The notes beneath the pieces are model-generated. The model did not search any database. It was given only the letters and a program-made list of their open reading frames with translations, and was not told where the DNA came from. Both the position numbers and the translations under genes were made by a program. Positions 1 through 14,953 of a DNA stretch of 64,000 bases are shown piece after piece. Position 1 is the stretch's first letter, and each line of letters begins with the position of its first letter. Origin of the DNA: Anomaloglossus baeobatrachus (Eukaryota > Chordata > Amphibia > Anura > Aromobatidae); contig NC_134359.1 in assembly GCF_048569485.1 (NCBI RefSeq), positions 150,434,933 through 150,498,932 on the forward strand, read 5' to 3'.

Positions 1-3000
1 TAAACGTGGCTTTTGGACTTCTGTATAGTCCCAGTAGTGCAAAGATATTTGCAGCACGTCTGCCTGCATTGCACACTCAAACTCATTATAACTAAGCCAT
101 TATACTAGCAAACACTGAGTGAACTTAGTGGCATCCTAAACGTGGCTATTGGACTTCTGTATAGTCCCAGTAGTGCACAGATATTTGCAGCACGTCTGGC
201 TGCATTGCACACTCAAACTCATTATAACTAAGCCATTATACTAGCAAACACTGAGTGAACTTAGTGGCATCCTAAACGTGGCTATTGGACTTCAGTATAC
301 TCCCAGTAGCGCAAATATATTTGTAGCACGTCTACCTGCATTGCACACTCAAACTCATTATAACTAAGCCATTATACTAGCAAACACTGAGTGAACCTAG
401 TGGCATCCTAAACGTGGTTATTGGACTTCTGTATAGTCCCACTAGTGCACAGATATTTGCACCACGTCTGCCTGCATTGCACACTCAAACTCATTATAAC
501 TAAGCCATTATACTAGCAAACACTGAGTGAACTTAGTGGCATCCTAAACGTGGCTATTGGACTTCTGTATAGTCCCAGTAGTGCACAGATATTTGCAGCA
601 CGTCTGCCTGCATTGCACACTCAAACTCATTATAACTAAGCCATTATACTAGCAAACACTGAGTGAACTTAGTGGCATCCTAAACGTGGCTATTGGATTT
701 CTGTATAGTCCCAGTAGTGCACAGATATTTGAAGCACGTCTGGCTGCATTGCACACTCAAACTCATTATAACTAAGCCATTATACTAGCAAACACTGAGT
801 GAACCTAGTGGCATCCTAAACGTGGTTATTGGACTTCTGTATAGTCCCACTAGTGCACAGATATTTGCACCACGTCTGCCTGCATTGCACACTCAAACTC
901 ATTATAACTAAGCCATTATACTAGCAAACACTGAGTGAACTTAGTGGCATCCTAAACGTGGCTATTGGACTTCTGTATAGTCCCAGTAGTGCACAGATAT
1001 TTGCAGCACGTCTGCCTGCATTGCACACTCAAACTCATTATAACTAAGCCATTATGCTAGCAAACACTGAGTGAACTTAGTGGCATCCTAAACGTGTCTA
1101 TTGGACTTCTGTATAGTCCCAGTATTGCAAAGATATTTGCAGCACGTCTGGCTGCATTGCACACTCAAACTCATTATAACTAAGCCATTATACTAGCAAA
1201 CACTGAGTGAACTTGGTGGCATCCTAAACGTGGCTATTGGACTTCTGTATAGTCCCACTAGTGCACAGATATTTGCAGCACGTCTGCCTGCATTGCACAC
1301 TCAAACTCATTATAACTAAGCCATTATACTAGCAAACACTGAGTGAACCTAGTGGCATCCTAAACGTGGCTATTGGACTTCTGTATAGTCCCAGTATTGC
1401 AAAGATATTTGCAGCACGTCTGGCTGCATTGCACACTCAAACTCATTATAACTAAGCCATTATACTAGCAAACACTGAGTGAACTTAGTGGCATCCTAAA
1501 CGTGGCTATTGGACTTCTGTATAGTCCCAGTGGTGCACAGATATTTGCAGCACGTCTGCCTGCATTGCACACTCAAACTCATTATAACTAAGCCATTATA
1601 CTAGCAAACACTGAGTGAACCTAGTGGCATCCTAAACGTGGCTATTGGACTTCTGTATAGTCCCAGTAGTGGAAGGATATTTGCAGCACGTCTGCCTGCA
1701 TTGCACGCTCAAACTCATTATAACTAAGCCATTATACTAGCAAACACTGAGTCAACCCAGTGGCATCCTAAACGTGGCTATTGGACTTCTGTATAGTCCC
1801 ACTAGTGCACAGATATTTGCAGCATGTCTGGCTGCATTGCACACTCAAACTCATTATAACTAAGCCATTATACTAGCAAACACTGAGTGAACTTAGTGGC
1901 ATCCTAAACGTGGCTATTGGACTTCTGTATAGTCCCAGTAGTGCACAGATATTTGCAGCACTTCTGGCTGCATTGCACACTCAAACTCATTATAACTAAG
2001 CCATTATACTAGCAAACACTGAGTGAACCTCGTGGCATCCTAAACGTGGCTATTGGACTTCTGTATAGTCCCACTAGTGCAAAGATATTTGCAGCACGTC
2101 TGCCTGCATTGCACACTAAAACTCATTGTTACTAAGACATTATACTAGCAAACACTGTGTGAACCTAGTGGCATCCTAAACGTGGCTTTTGGACTTCTGT
2201 ATAGTCCCAGTAGTGCAAAGATATTTGCAGCACGTCTGCCTGCATTGCACACTCAAACTCATTATAACTAAGCCATTATACTAGCAAACACTGAGTGAAC
2301 TTAGTGGCATCCTAAACGTGGCTATTGGACTTCTGTATAGTCCCAGTAGTGCACAGATATTTGCAGCACGTCTGGCTGCATTGCACACTCAAACTCATTA
2401 TAACTAAGCCATTATACTAGCAAACACTGAGTGAACCTAGTGGCATCCTAAACGTGGCTATTGGACTTCTGTATAGTCCCACTAGTGCACATATATTTGC
2501 AGCACGTCTGCCTGCATTGCACACTCAAACTCATTATAACTAAGCCATTATACTAGCAAACACTGAGTGAACCTAGTGGCATCCTAAACGTGGCTATTGG
2601 ACTTCTGTATAGTCCCACTAGTGCACATATATTTGCAGCACGTCTGCCTGCATTAAACACTCAAACTCATTATAACTAAGCCATTATACTAGCAAACACT
2701 GAGTGAACCTAGTGGCATCCTAAACGTGGCTATTGGACTTCTGTATAGTCCCAGTAGTGCACAGATATTTGCAGCACATCTGGCTGCATTGCACACTCAA
2801 ACTCATTATAACTAAGCCATTATACTAGCAAACACTGAGTGAAACTAGTGGCATCCTAAACGTGGCTATTGGACTTCTGTATAGACCCACTAGTGCACAG
2901 ATATTTGCAGCACGTCTGCCTGCATTGCTCGCTCAAACTCATTATAACTAAGCCATTATACTAGCAAACACTGAGTGAGCTTAGTGGCATACTAAACGTG

Positions 3001-6000
3001 GCTATTGGACTTCTGTATAGTCCCAGTAGTGCACAGATATTTTCAGCACATCTGGCTGCACTGCACACTCAAACTCATTATAACTAAGCCAATATACTAG
3101 CAAACACTGAGTGAACCTAGTGGCATCCTAAACGTGGCTATTGGACTTCTGTATAGTCCCAGTAGTGTACAGATATTTGCAGCACTTCTGGCTGCATTGC
3201 ACACTCAAACTCATTATAACTAAGCCATTATACTAGCAAACACTGAGTGAACCTCGTGGCATCCTAAACGTGGCTATTGGACTTCTGTATAGTCCCACTA
3301 GTGCAAAGATATTTGCAGCACGTCTGCCTGCATTGCACACTAAAACTCATTGTTACTAAGACATTATACTAGCAAACACTGTGTGAACCTAGTGGCATCC
3401 TAAACGTGGCTTTTGGACTTCTGTATAGTCCCAGTAGTGCAAAGATATTTGCAGCACGTCTGCCTGCATTGCACACTCAAACTCATTATAACTAAGCCAT
3501 TATACTAGCAAACACTGAGTGAACTTAGTGGCATCCTAAACGTGGCTATTGGACTTCTGTATAGTCCCAGTAGTGCACAGATATTTGCAGCACGTCTGGC
3601 TGCATTGCACACTCAAACTCATTATAACTAAGCCATTATACTAGCAAACACTGAGTGAACCTAGTGGCATCCTAAACGTGGCTATTGGACTTCTGTATAG
3701 TCCCACTAGTGCACATATATTTGCAGCACGTCTGCCTGCATTGCACACTCAAACTCATTATAACTAAGCCATTATACTAGCAAACACTGAGTGAACCTAG
3801 TGGCATCCTAAACGTGGCTATTGGACTTCTGTATAGTCCCACTAGTGCACATATATTTGCAGCACGTCTGCCTGCATTAAACACTCAAACTCATTATAAC
3901 TAAGCCATTATACTAGCAAACACTGAGTGAAACTAGTGGCATCCTAAACGTGGCTATTGGACTTCTGTATAGACCCACTAGTGCACAGATATTTGCAGCA
4001 CGTCTGCCTGCATTGCTCGCTCAAACTCATTATAACTAAGCCATTATACTAGCAAACACTGAGTGAGCTTAGTGGCATCCTAAACGTGGCTATTGGACTT
4101 CTGTATAGTCCCAGTAGTGCACAGATATTTTCAGCACATCTGGCTGCACTGCACACTCAAACTCATTATAACTAAGCCAATATACTAGCAAACACTGAGT
4201 GAACCTAGTGGCATCCTAAACGTGGCTATTGGACTTCTGTACAGTCACAGTAGTGCAAAGATATTTGCAGCACGTCTGCCGGCATTGCACACTCAAACTC
4301 ATAACTAAGCCATTATACTAGCAAACACTGAGTGAACTTAGTGGCATCCTAAACGTGGCTATTGGACTTCTGTATAGTCCCACTAGTGCACATATATTTG
4401 CAGCACGTCTGCCTGCATTGCACACTAAAACTCATTGTAACTAAGCCATTATACTAGCAAACACTGAGTGAACCTAGTGGCATCCTAAACGTGGCTATTG
4501 GATTTCTGTATAGTCCCAGTAGTGCACAGATATTTGCAGCACGTCTGCCTGCATTGCACGCTCAAACTCATTATAACTAAGCCATTATACTAGCAAACAC
4601 TGAGTGACCTTAGTGGCATCCTAAACGTGGCTATTGGACTTCTGTATAGTCCCAGTAGTGCACAGATATTTGCAGCACATCTGGCTGCATTGCACACTCA
4701 AACTCATTATAACTAAGCCATTATACTAGCAAACACTGAGTGAACCTAGTGGCATCCTAAACGTGGCTATTGGACTTCTGTATAGTCCCACTATTGCACA
4801 GATATTTGCAGCACGTCTGCCTGCATTGCACACTAAAACTCATTGTTACTAAGCCATTATACTAGCAAACACTGAGTGAACCTAGTGGCATCCTAAACGT
4901 GGCTATTGGACTTCTGTATAGTCCCACTAGTGCACAGATATTTGCAGCACGTCTGCCTGCATTGCACACTCAAACTCATTATAACTAAGCCATTATGCTA
5001 GCAAACACTGAGTGAACTTAGTGGCATCCTAAACATGGCTGTTGGACTTCTGTATAGTCCCAGTAGTGCAGAGATATTTGCAGCACGTCTGGCTGCATTG
5101 CACACTCAAACTCATTATAACTAAGCCATTATACTAGCAAACACTGAGTGAACCTAGTGGCATCCTAAACGTGGCTATTGGATTTCTGTATAGTCCCAGT
5201 AGTGCACAGATATTTGCAGCACGTCTGCCTGCATTACACGCTCAAACTCATTATAACTAAGCCATTATACTAGCAAACACTGAGTGACCTTAGTGGCATC
5301 CTAAACGTGGCTATTGGACTTCTGTATAGTCCCAGTAGTGCACAGATATTTGCAGCACATCTGGCTGCATTGCACACTCAAACTCATTATAACTAAGCCA
5401 TTATACTAGCAAACACTGAGTGAACCTAGTGGCATCCTAAACGTGGCTATTGGACTTCTGTATAGTCCCACTAGTGCACAGATATTTGCAGCACGTCTGC
5501 CTGCATTGCACACTAAAACTCATTGTTACTAAGCCATTATACTAGCAAACACTGTGTGAACCTAGTGGCATCCTAAACGTGGCTTTTGGACTTCTGTATA
5601 GTCCCAGTAGTGCACAGATATTTGCAGCACGTCTGGCTGGATTTCACACTCAAACTCATTATAACTAAGCCATTATACTAGCAAACACTGAGTGAACTTA
5701 GTGGCATCCTAAACGTGGCTATTGGACTTCTGTATAGTCCCAGTAGTGCACAGATATTTGCAGCACGTCTGCCTGCATTGCACACTCAAACTCATTATAA
5801 CTAAGCCATTATACTAGCAAACACTGAGTGAACCTAGTGGCATCCTAAACGTGGCTATTGGACTTCTGTATAGTCCCAGTAGTGCACAGATATTTGCAGC
5901 ACGTCTGGCTGCATTGCACACTCAAACTCATTATAACTAAGCCAATATACTAGCAAACACTGAGTGAACTTAGTGGCATCTTAAACGTGGCTATTGGACT

Positions 6001-9000
6001 TCTGTATAGCCCCACTAGTGCACAGATATTTGCAGCACGTCTGCCTGCATTGCACACTCAAACTCATTGTTACTAAGCCATTATACTAGCAAACACTGAG
6101 TGAACCTAGTGGCATCCTAAACTGGCTTTTGGACTTCTGTATAGTCACAGTAGTGCAAAGATATTTGCAGCACGTCTGCCTGCGTTGCACACTCAAACTC
6201 ATTATAACTAAGCCATTATACTAGCAAACACTGAGTGAACTTAGTGGCATCCTAAACGTGGCTATTGGACTTCTGTATAGTCCCACTAGTGCACAGATAT
6301 TTGCAGCACGTCTGCCTGCATTGCACACTCAAACTCATTATAACTAAGCCATTATACTAGCAAACACTGAGTGAACCTAGTGGCATCCTAAACGTGGCTA
6401 TTGGACTTCTGTATAGTCCCACTAGTGCACAGATATTTGCAGCACGTCTGCCTGCATTGCACACTCAAACTCATTATAACTAAGCCATTATACTAGCAAA
6501 CACTGAGTGAACCTAGTGGCATCCTAAACGTGGCTATTGGACTTCTGTATAGTCCCAGTAGTGCACAGATATTTGCAGCACGTCTGCCTGCATTGCTCGC
6601 TCAAACTCATTATAACTAAGCCATTATACTAGCAAACACTGAGTGACCTTAGTGGCATCCTAAACGTGGCTATTGGACTTCTGTATAGTCCCAGTAGTGC
6701 ACAGATATTTTCAGCACATCTGGATGCATTGCACACTCAAACTCATTATAACTAAGCCAATATACAAGCAAACACTGAGTGAACCTAGTGGCATCCTAAA
6801 CGTGGCTATTGGACTTCTGTATAGTCCCACTAGTGCACAGATATTTGCAGCACGTCTGCCTGCATTGCACATTCAAACTCATTATAACTAAGCCATTATA
6901 CTAGCAAACACTGAGTGAACTTAGTGGCATCCTAAACGTGGCTATTGGACTTCTGTATAGTCCCACTAGTGCACAGATATTTGCAGCACGTCTGCCTGCA
7001 TTGCACACTCAAACTCATTATAACTAAGCCATTATACTAGCAAACACTGAGTGAACCTAGTGGCATCCTAAACGTGGCTATTGGACTTCTGTATAGTCTC
7101 ACTAGTGCACAGATTTGCAGCACGTCTGCCTGCATTGCACACTAAAACTCATTGTTACTAAGCCATTATACTAGCAAACACTGAGTGAACCTAGTGGCAT
7201 CCTAAACGTGGCTATTGGACTTCTGTATAGTCCCACTAGTGCACAGATATTTGCAGCACGTCTGCCTGCATTGCACACTCAAACTCATTATAACTAAGCC
7301 ATTATACTAGCAAACACTGAGTGAACTTTGTGGCATCCTAAACGTGGCTATTGGACTTCTGTATAGTCCCAGTAGTGCACAGATATTGCAGCACTTCTGC
7401 CTGCATTGCACACTCAAACTCATTATAACTAAGCCATTACACTAGCAAACACTGAGTGAACTTAGTGGCATCCTAAACGTGGCTATTGGACTTCTGTATA
7501 GTCCCAGTAGTGCACAGATATTTGCAGCACGTCTGCCTGCATTGCACGCTCAAACTCATTATAACTAAGCCATTATACTAGCAAACACTGAGTGACCTTA
7601 GTGGCATCCTAAACGTGGCTATTGGACTTCTGTATAGTCCCAGTAGTGCACAGATATTTGCAGCACATCTGGCTGCATTGCACACTCAAACTCATTATAA
7701 CTAAGCCATTATACTAGCAAACACTGAGTGAACCTAGTGGCATCCTAAACGTGGCTATTGGACTTCTGTATAGTCCCACTAGTGCACAGATATTTGCAGC
7801 ACGTCTGCCTGCATTGCACACTAAAACTCATTGTTACTAAGCCATTATACTAGCAAACACTGAGTGAACCTAGTGGCATCCTAAACGTGGCTATTGGACT
7901 TCTGTATAGTCCCACTAGTGCACAGATATTTGCAGCACGTCGGCCTGCATTGCACACTCAAACTCATTATAACTAAGCCATTATACTATCAAACACTGAG
8001 TGAACTTAGTGGCATCCTAAACGTGGCTATTGGACTTCTGTATAGTCCCAGTAGTGTACAGATATTTGCAGCACTTCTGCCTGCATTGCACACTCAAACT
8101 CATTATAACTTAGCCATTATACTAGCAAACACTGAGTGAACTTAGTGGCATCCTAAACGTGGCTGTTGGACTTCTGTATAGTCCCAGTAGTGCACAGATA
8201 TTTGCAGCACGTCTGGCTGCATTGCACACTCAAACTCATTATAACTAAGCCATTATACTAGCAAACACTGAGTGAACCTAGTGGCATCCTAAACGTGGCT
8301 ATTGGATTTCTGTATACTCCCACTAGTGCACAGATATTTGCAGCACGTCTGCCTTCATTGCACGCTCAAACTCATTATAACTAAGCCATTATACTAGCAA
8401 ACACTGAGTGACCTTAGTGGCATCCTAAACGTGGCTATTGGACTTCTGTATAGTCCCAGTAGTGCACAGATATTTGCAGCACATCTGGCTGCATTGCACA
8501 CTCAAACTCATTATAACTAAGCCATTATACTAGCAAACACTGAGTGAACCTAGTGGCATTCTAAACGTGGCTATTGGACTTCTGTATAGTCCCACTAGTG
8601 CACAGATATTTGCAGCACGTCTGCCTGCATTGCACACTAAAACTCATTGTTACTAAGCCATTATACTAGCAAACACTGAGTGAACCTAGTGGCATCCTAA
8701 ACGTGGCTATTGGACTTCTGTATAGTCCCACTAGTGCACAGATATTTGCAGCACGTCTGCCTGCATTGCACACTCAAACTCATTATAACTAAGCCATTAT
8801 ACTAGCAAACACTGAGTGAACTTAGTGGCATCCTAAACGTGGCTATTGGACTTCTGTATAGTCCCAGTAGTGCACAGATATTTTCAGCACGTCTGCCTGC
8901 ATTGCACACTCAAACTCATTATAACTAAGCCATTATACTAGCAAACACTGAGTGAACTTAGTGGCATCCTAAACGTGGCTATTGGACTTCTGTATAGTCC

Positions 9001-12000
9001 CAGTAGTGCACAGATATTTGCAGCACGTCTGCCTGCATTGCACACTCAAACTCATTATAACTAAGCCATTATGCTAGCAAACACTGAGTGAACTTAGTGG
9101 CATCCTAAACGTGGCTATTGGACTTCTGTATAGTCCCAGTAGTGCACAGACATTTGCAGCACTTCTGCCTGCATTGCACACTCAAACTCATTATAACTAA
9201 GCCATTATGCTAGCAAACACTGAGTGAACTTAGTGGCATCCTAAACGTGGCTATTGGACTTCTGTATAGTCCCAGTAGTGCACAGATATTTTCAGCACGT
9301 CTGCCTGCACTGCACACTCAAACTCATTATAACTAAGCCATTATGCTAGCAAACACTGAGTGAACTTAGTGGCATCCTAAACGTGGCTATTGGACTTCTG
9401 TATAGTCCCACTAGTGCAAAGATATTTTAGCACGTCTGCCTGCATTGCACACTAAAACTCATTGTTACTAAGCCATTATACTAGCAAACACTGAGTGAAC
9501 CTAGTGGCATCCTAAACGTGGCTTTTGGACTTCAGTATACTCCCAGTAGCGCAAATATATTTGCAGCACGTCTGCCTGCATTGCACACTGAAACTCATTA
9601 TAACTAAGCCATTATACTAGCAAACACTGAGTGAACTTAGTGGCATCCTAAATGTGGCTATTGGACTTCTGTATAGTCCCAGTAGTGCACAGATATTTGA
9701 AGCACGTCTGGCTGCATTGCACACTCAAACTCATTATAACTAAGCCATTATACTAGCAAACACTGAGTGAACCTAGTGGCATCCTAAACGTGGTTATTGG
9801 ACTTCTGCATAGTCCCAGTAGTGCACAGATATTTGCACCACGTCTGCCTGCATTGCACACTCAAACTCATTATAACTAAGCCATTATACTAGCAAACACT
9901 GAGTGAACTTAGTGGCGTCCTAAACGTGGCTATTGGACTTCTGTATAGTCCCAGTAGTGCACAGATATTTGCAGCACGTCTGCCTGCATTGCACACTCAA
10001 ACTCATTATAACTAAGCCATTATGCTAGCAAATACTGAGTGAACTTAGTGGCATCCTAAACGTGGCTATTGGACTTCTGTATAGTCCCACTAGTGCAAAG
10101 ATATTTTAGCACGTCTGCCTGCATTGCACACTAAAACTCATTGTTACTAAGCCATTATACTAGCAAACACTGAGTGAACCTAGTGGCATCCTAAACGTGG
10201 CTTTTGGACTTCTGTATAGTCCCAGTAGTGCAAAGATATTTGCAGCACGTCTGGCTGCATTGCACACTCAAACTCATTATAACTAAGCCATTATACTAGC
10301 AAACACTGAGTGAACTTAGTGGCATCCTAAACGTGGCTTTTGGACTTCTGTATAGTCCCAGTAGTGCACAGATATTGGCAGCACGTCTGGCTGCATTCCA
10401 CACTCAAACTCATTATAACTAAGCCATTATACTAGCAAACACTGAGTGAACTTAGTGGCATCCTAAACGTGGCTATTGGACTTCAGTATACTCCCAGTAG
10501 CGCAAATATATTTGCAGCACGTCTGCCTGCATTGCACACTCAAACTCATTATAACTAAGCCATTATACTAGCAAACACTGAATGAACTTAGTGGCATCCT
10601 AAACGTGGTTTTTGGACTTCTGTATAGTCCCAGTAGTGCACAGATATTTGCAGCACGTCTGGCTGCATTGCACACTCAAACTCATTATAACTAAGCCATT
10701 ATACTAGCAAACACTGAGTGAACTTAGTGGCATCCTAAACGTGGCTATTGGATTTCTGTATAGTCCCAGTAGTGCACAGATATTTGCAGCACGTCTGCCT
10801 GCATTGCACACTCAAACTCATTATAACTAAGCCATTATGCTAGCAAACACTGAGTGAACTTAGTGGCATCCTAAACGTGGCTATTGGACTTCTGTATAGT
10901 CACAGTAGTGCAAAGATATTTGCAGCACGTCTGGCTGCATTGCACACTCAAACTCATTATAACTAAGCCATTATACTAGCAAACACTGAGTGAACTTAGT
11001 GGCATCCTAAACGTGGCTATTGGACTTCTGTATAGTCCCAGTAGTGCACAGATATTTGCAGCACGTCTGGCTGCATTGCACACTCAAACTCATTAAAACT
11101 AAGCCATTATACTAGCAAACACTGAGTGAACCTAGTGGCATCCTAAACGTGGCTATTGGACTTCTGTATAGTCCCACTAGTGCAAAGATATTTGCAGCAC
11201 GTCTGCCTGCATTGCACACTAAAACTCATTGTTACTAAGCCATTATACTAGCAAACACTGAGTGAACCTAGTGGCATCCTAAACGTGGCTTTTGGACTTC
11301 TGTATAGTCCCAGTAGTGCAAAGATATTTGCAGCACGTCTGCCTGCATTGCACACTCAAACTCATTATAACTAAGCGATTATACTAGCAAACACTGAGTG
11401 AACCTAGTGGCATCCTAAACGTGGCTATTGGACTTCTGTATAGTCCCAGTAGTGCACAGATATTTGCAGCACGTCTGGCTGCATTGCACATTCAAACTCA
11501 TTATAACTAAGCCATTATACTAGCAAACACTGAGTGAACCTAGTGGCATCCTAAACGTGGCTATTGGACTTCTGTATAGTCCCAGTAGTGCACAGATATT
11601 TGCAGCACGTCTGTCTGCATTACACACTCAAACTCATTATATCTAAGCCATTATACTAGCAAACACTGAGTGAACCTAGTGGCATCCTAAACGTGGCTAT
11701 TGGACTTCTGTATAGTCCCAGTAGTGCACAGATATTTGCAGCACGTCTGGCTGCATTGCACACTCAAACTCATTATAACTCAGCCATTATACTAGCAAAC
11801 ACTGAGTGAACTTAGTGGCATCCTAAACGTGGCTATTGGACTTCTGTATAGTCCCAGTAGTGCACAGATATTTGCAGCACATCTGGCTGCATTGCACACT
11901 AAAACTCATTGTTACTAAGCCATTATACTAGCAAACACTGAGTGAACCTAGTGGCATCCTAAACGTGGCTATTGGATTTCTGTATAGTCCCACTAGTGCA

Positions 12001-14953
12001 CAGATATTTGCAGCACGTCTGCCTGCATTGCACACTCATACTCATTATATCTAAGCCATTATACTAGCAAACACTGAGTGAACCTAGTGTCATCCTAAAA
12101 CGTGGCTATTGGACTTCTGTATAGTCCCAGTAGTGCAAAGATATTTGCAGCACGTCTGCCTACATTGCACGCTCAAACTCAATATAACTAAGCCATTATA
12201 CTAGCAAACACTGAGTGAACTTAGTGGCATCCTAAACGTGGCTATTGGACTTCTGTATAGTCCCAGTAGGGCACAGATATTTGCAGCACGTCTGCCTGCA
12301 TTGCACACTCAAACTCATTATAACTAAGCCATTATACTAGCAAACACTGAGTGAACCTAGTGGCATCCTAAACGTGGCTTTTGGACTTCTGTATAGTCCC
12401 AGTAGTGCAAAGATATTTGCAGCACGTCTGGCTGCATTGCACACTCAAACTCATTATAACTAAGCCATTATACTAGCAAACACTGAGTGAACTTAGTGGC
12501 ATCCTAAACGTGGCTTTTGGACTTCTGTATAGTCCCAGTAGTGCACAGATATTGGCAGCACGTCTGGCTGCATTCCACACTCAAACTCATTATAACTAAG
12601 CCATTATACTAGCAAACACTGAGTGAACTTAGTGGCATCCTAAACGTGGCTATTGGACTTCAGTATACTCCCAGTAGCGCAAATATATTTGCAGCACGTC
12701 TGCCTGCATTGCACACTCAAACTCATTATAACTAAGCCATTATACTAGCAAACACTGAATGAACTTAGTGGCATCCTAAACGTGTTTTTTGGACTTCTGT
12801 ATAGTCCCAGTAGTGCACAGATATTTGCAGCACGTCTGGCTGCATTGCACACTCAAACTCATTATAACTAAGCCATTATACTAGCAAACACTGAGTGAAC
12901 TTAGTGGCATCCTAAACGTGGCTATTGGATTTCTGTATAGTCCCAGTAGTGCACAGATATTTGCAGCACGTCTGCCTGCATTGCACACTCAAACTCATTA
13001 TAACTAAGCCATTATGCTAGCAAACACTGAGTGAACTTAGTGGCATCCTAAACGTGGCTATTGGACTTCTGTATAGTCACAGTAGTGCAAAGATATTTGC
13101 AGCACGTCTGGCTGCATTGCACACTCAAACTCATTATAACTAAGCCATTATACTAGCAAACACTGAGTGAACTTAGTGGCATCCTAAACGTGGCTATTGG
13201 ACTTCTGTATAGTCCCAGTAGTGCACAGATATTTGCAGCACGTCTGGCTGCATTGCACACTCAAACTCATTAAAACTAAGCCATTATACTAGCAAACACT
13301 GAGTGAACCTAGTGGCATCCTAAACGTGGCTATTGGACTTCTGTATAGTCCCAGTAGTGCACAGATATTTGCAGCACGTCTGGCTGCATTGCACATTCAA
13401 ACTCATTATAACTAAGCCATTATACTAGCAAACACTGAGTGAACCTAGTGGCATCCTAAACGTGGCTATTGGACTTCTGTATAGTCCCAGTAGTGCACAG
13501 ATATTTGCAGCACGTCTGTCTGCATTACACACTCAAACTCATTATATCTAAGCCATTATACTAGCAAACACTGAGTGAACCTAGTGGCATCCTAAACGTG
13601 GCTATTGGACTTCTGTATAGTCCCAGTAGTGCACAGATATTTGCAGCACGTCTGGCTGCATTGCACACTCAAACTCATTATAACTCAGCCATTATACTAG
13701 CAAACACTGAGTGAACTTAGTGGCATCCTAAACGTGGCTATTGGACTTCTGTATAGTCCCAGTAGTGCACAGATATTTGCAGCACGTCTGTCTGCATTAC
13801 ACACTCAAACTCATTATATCTAAGCCATTATACTAGCAAACACTGAGTGAACCTAGTGGCATCCTAAACGTGGCTATTGGATTTCTGTATAGTCCCACTA
13901 GTGCACAGATATTTGCAGCACGTCTGCCTGCATTGCACACTCATACTCAATATAACTAAGCCATTATACTAGCAAACACTGAGTGAACCTAGTGGCATTC
14001 TAAACGTGGCTATTGGACTTCTGTATAGTCCCACTAGTGACAAGATATTTGCAGCACGTCTGCCTGCATTGCACACTCATACTCATTATAACTAAGCCAT
14101 TATACTAGCAAACACTGAGTGAACCTAGTGGCATCCTAAACGTGGCTATTGGACTTCTGTATAGTCTCAGTAGTGCACAGATATTTGCAGCACGTCTGCC
14201 TGCATTGCACACTAAAACTCATTGTTACTAAGCCATTATACATTGCAAACACTGAGTGAACCTAGTGTCATCCTAAACGTGGCTATTGGACTTCTGTATA
14301 GTCCCAGTAGTGCAAAGATATTTGCAGCACGTCTGCCTACATTGCACGCTCAAACTCAATATAACTAAGCCATTATACTAGCAAACACTGAGTGAACTTA
14401 GTGGCATCCTAAACGTGGCTATTGGACTTCTGTATAGTCCCAGTAGGGCACAGATATTTGCAGCACGTCTGCCTGCATTGCACACTCAAACTCATTATAA
14501 CTAAGCCATTATACTAGCAAACACTGAGTGAACCTAGTGGCATCCTAAACGTGGCTATTGGACTTCTGTATAGTCCCAGTAGTGCAAAGATATTTGCAGC
14601 ACGTCTGCCTGCATTGCACACTAAAACTCATTGTTACTAAGCCATTATACTAGCAAACACTGAGTGAACCTAGTGGCATCCTAAACGTGGCTATTGGACT
14701 TCTGTATAGTCCCAGTAGTGCAAAGATATTTGCAGCACGTCTGCCTGCATTGCACACTAAAACTCATTGTTACTAAGCCATTATACTAGCAAACACTGAG
14801 TGAACCTAGTGGCATCCTAAACGTGGCTATTGGACTTCTGTATAGTCCCAGTAGTGCACAGATATTTGCAGCACGTCTGGCTGCATTGCACACTCAAACT
14901 CATTATAGCTAAGCCATTATACTAGCAAACACTGAGTGAACCTAGTGGCATCC
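1..14953 (+). repeat. 136-bp satellite array, about 110 monomers
   Basis: Head-to-tail copies of a 136-bp monomer, which I phase to begin TAAACGTGGCTATTGG (starts at 1, 137, 273 and so on). The array runs off the left edge. Monomers differ by scattered substitutions that fall into recurring variants, such as CTCATTATAACTAAG versus CTCATTGTTACTAAG and CCCAGTAGTG versus CCCACTAGTG. Some variants recur at fixed multiples of the monomer, showing that multi-monomer blocks were duplicated. The short open frames inside are by-products of the repeat. The array continues at 15829-16074 and joins the hAT leader there, so I read it as part of the transposon. Confidence 0.95.

Noticed and set aside
6673-8139. 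Short open frames of 72 and 81 codons in the satellite
   Set aside because: They follow the monomer period, share the same repeat-encoded residues and appear only where variants remove stops. No coding signal.
1-14953. CRISPR-like array
   Set aside because: Monomers are contiguous 136-bp repeats with no spacers, in a vertebrate-like setting.
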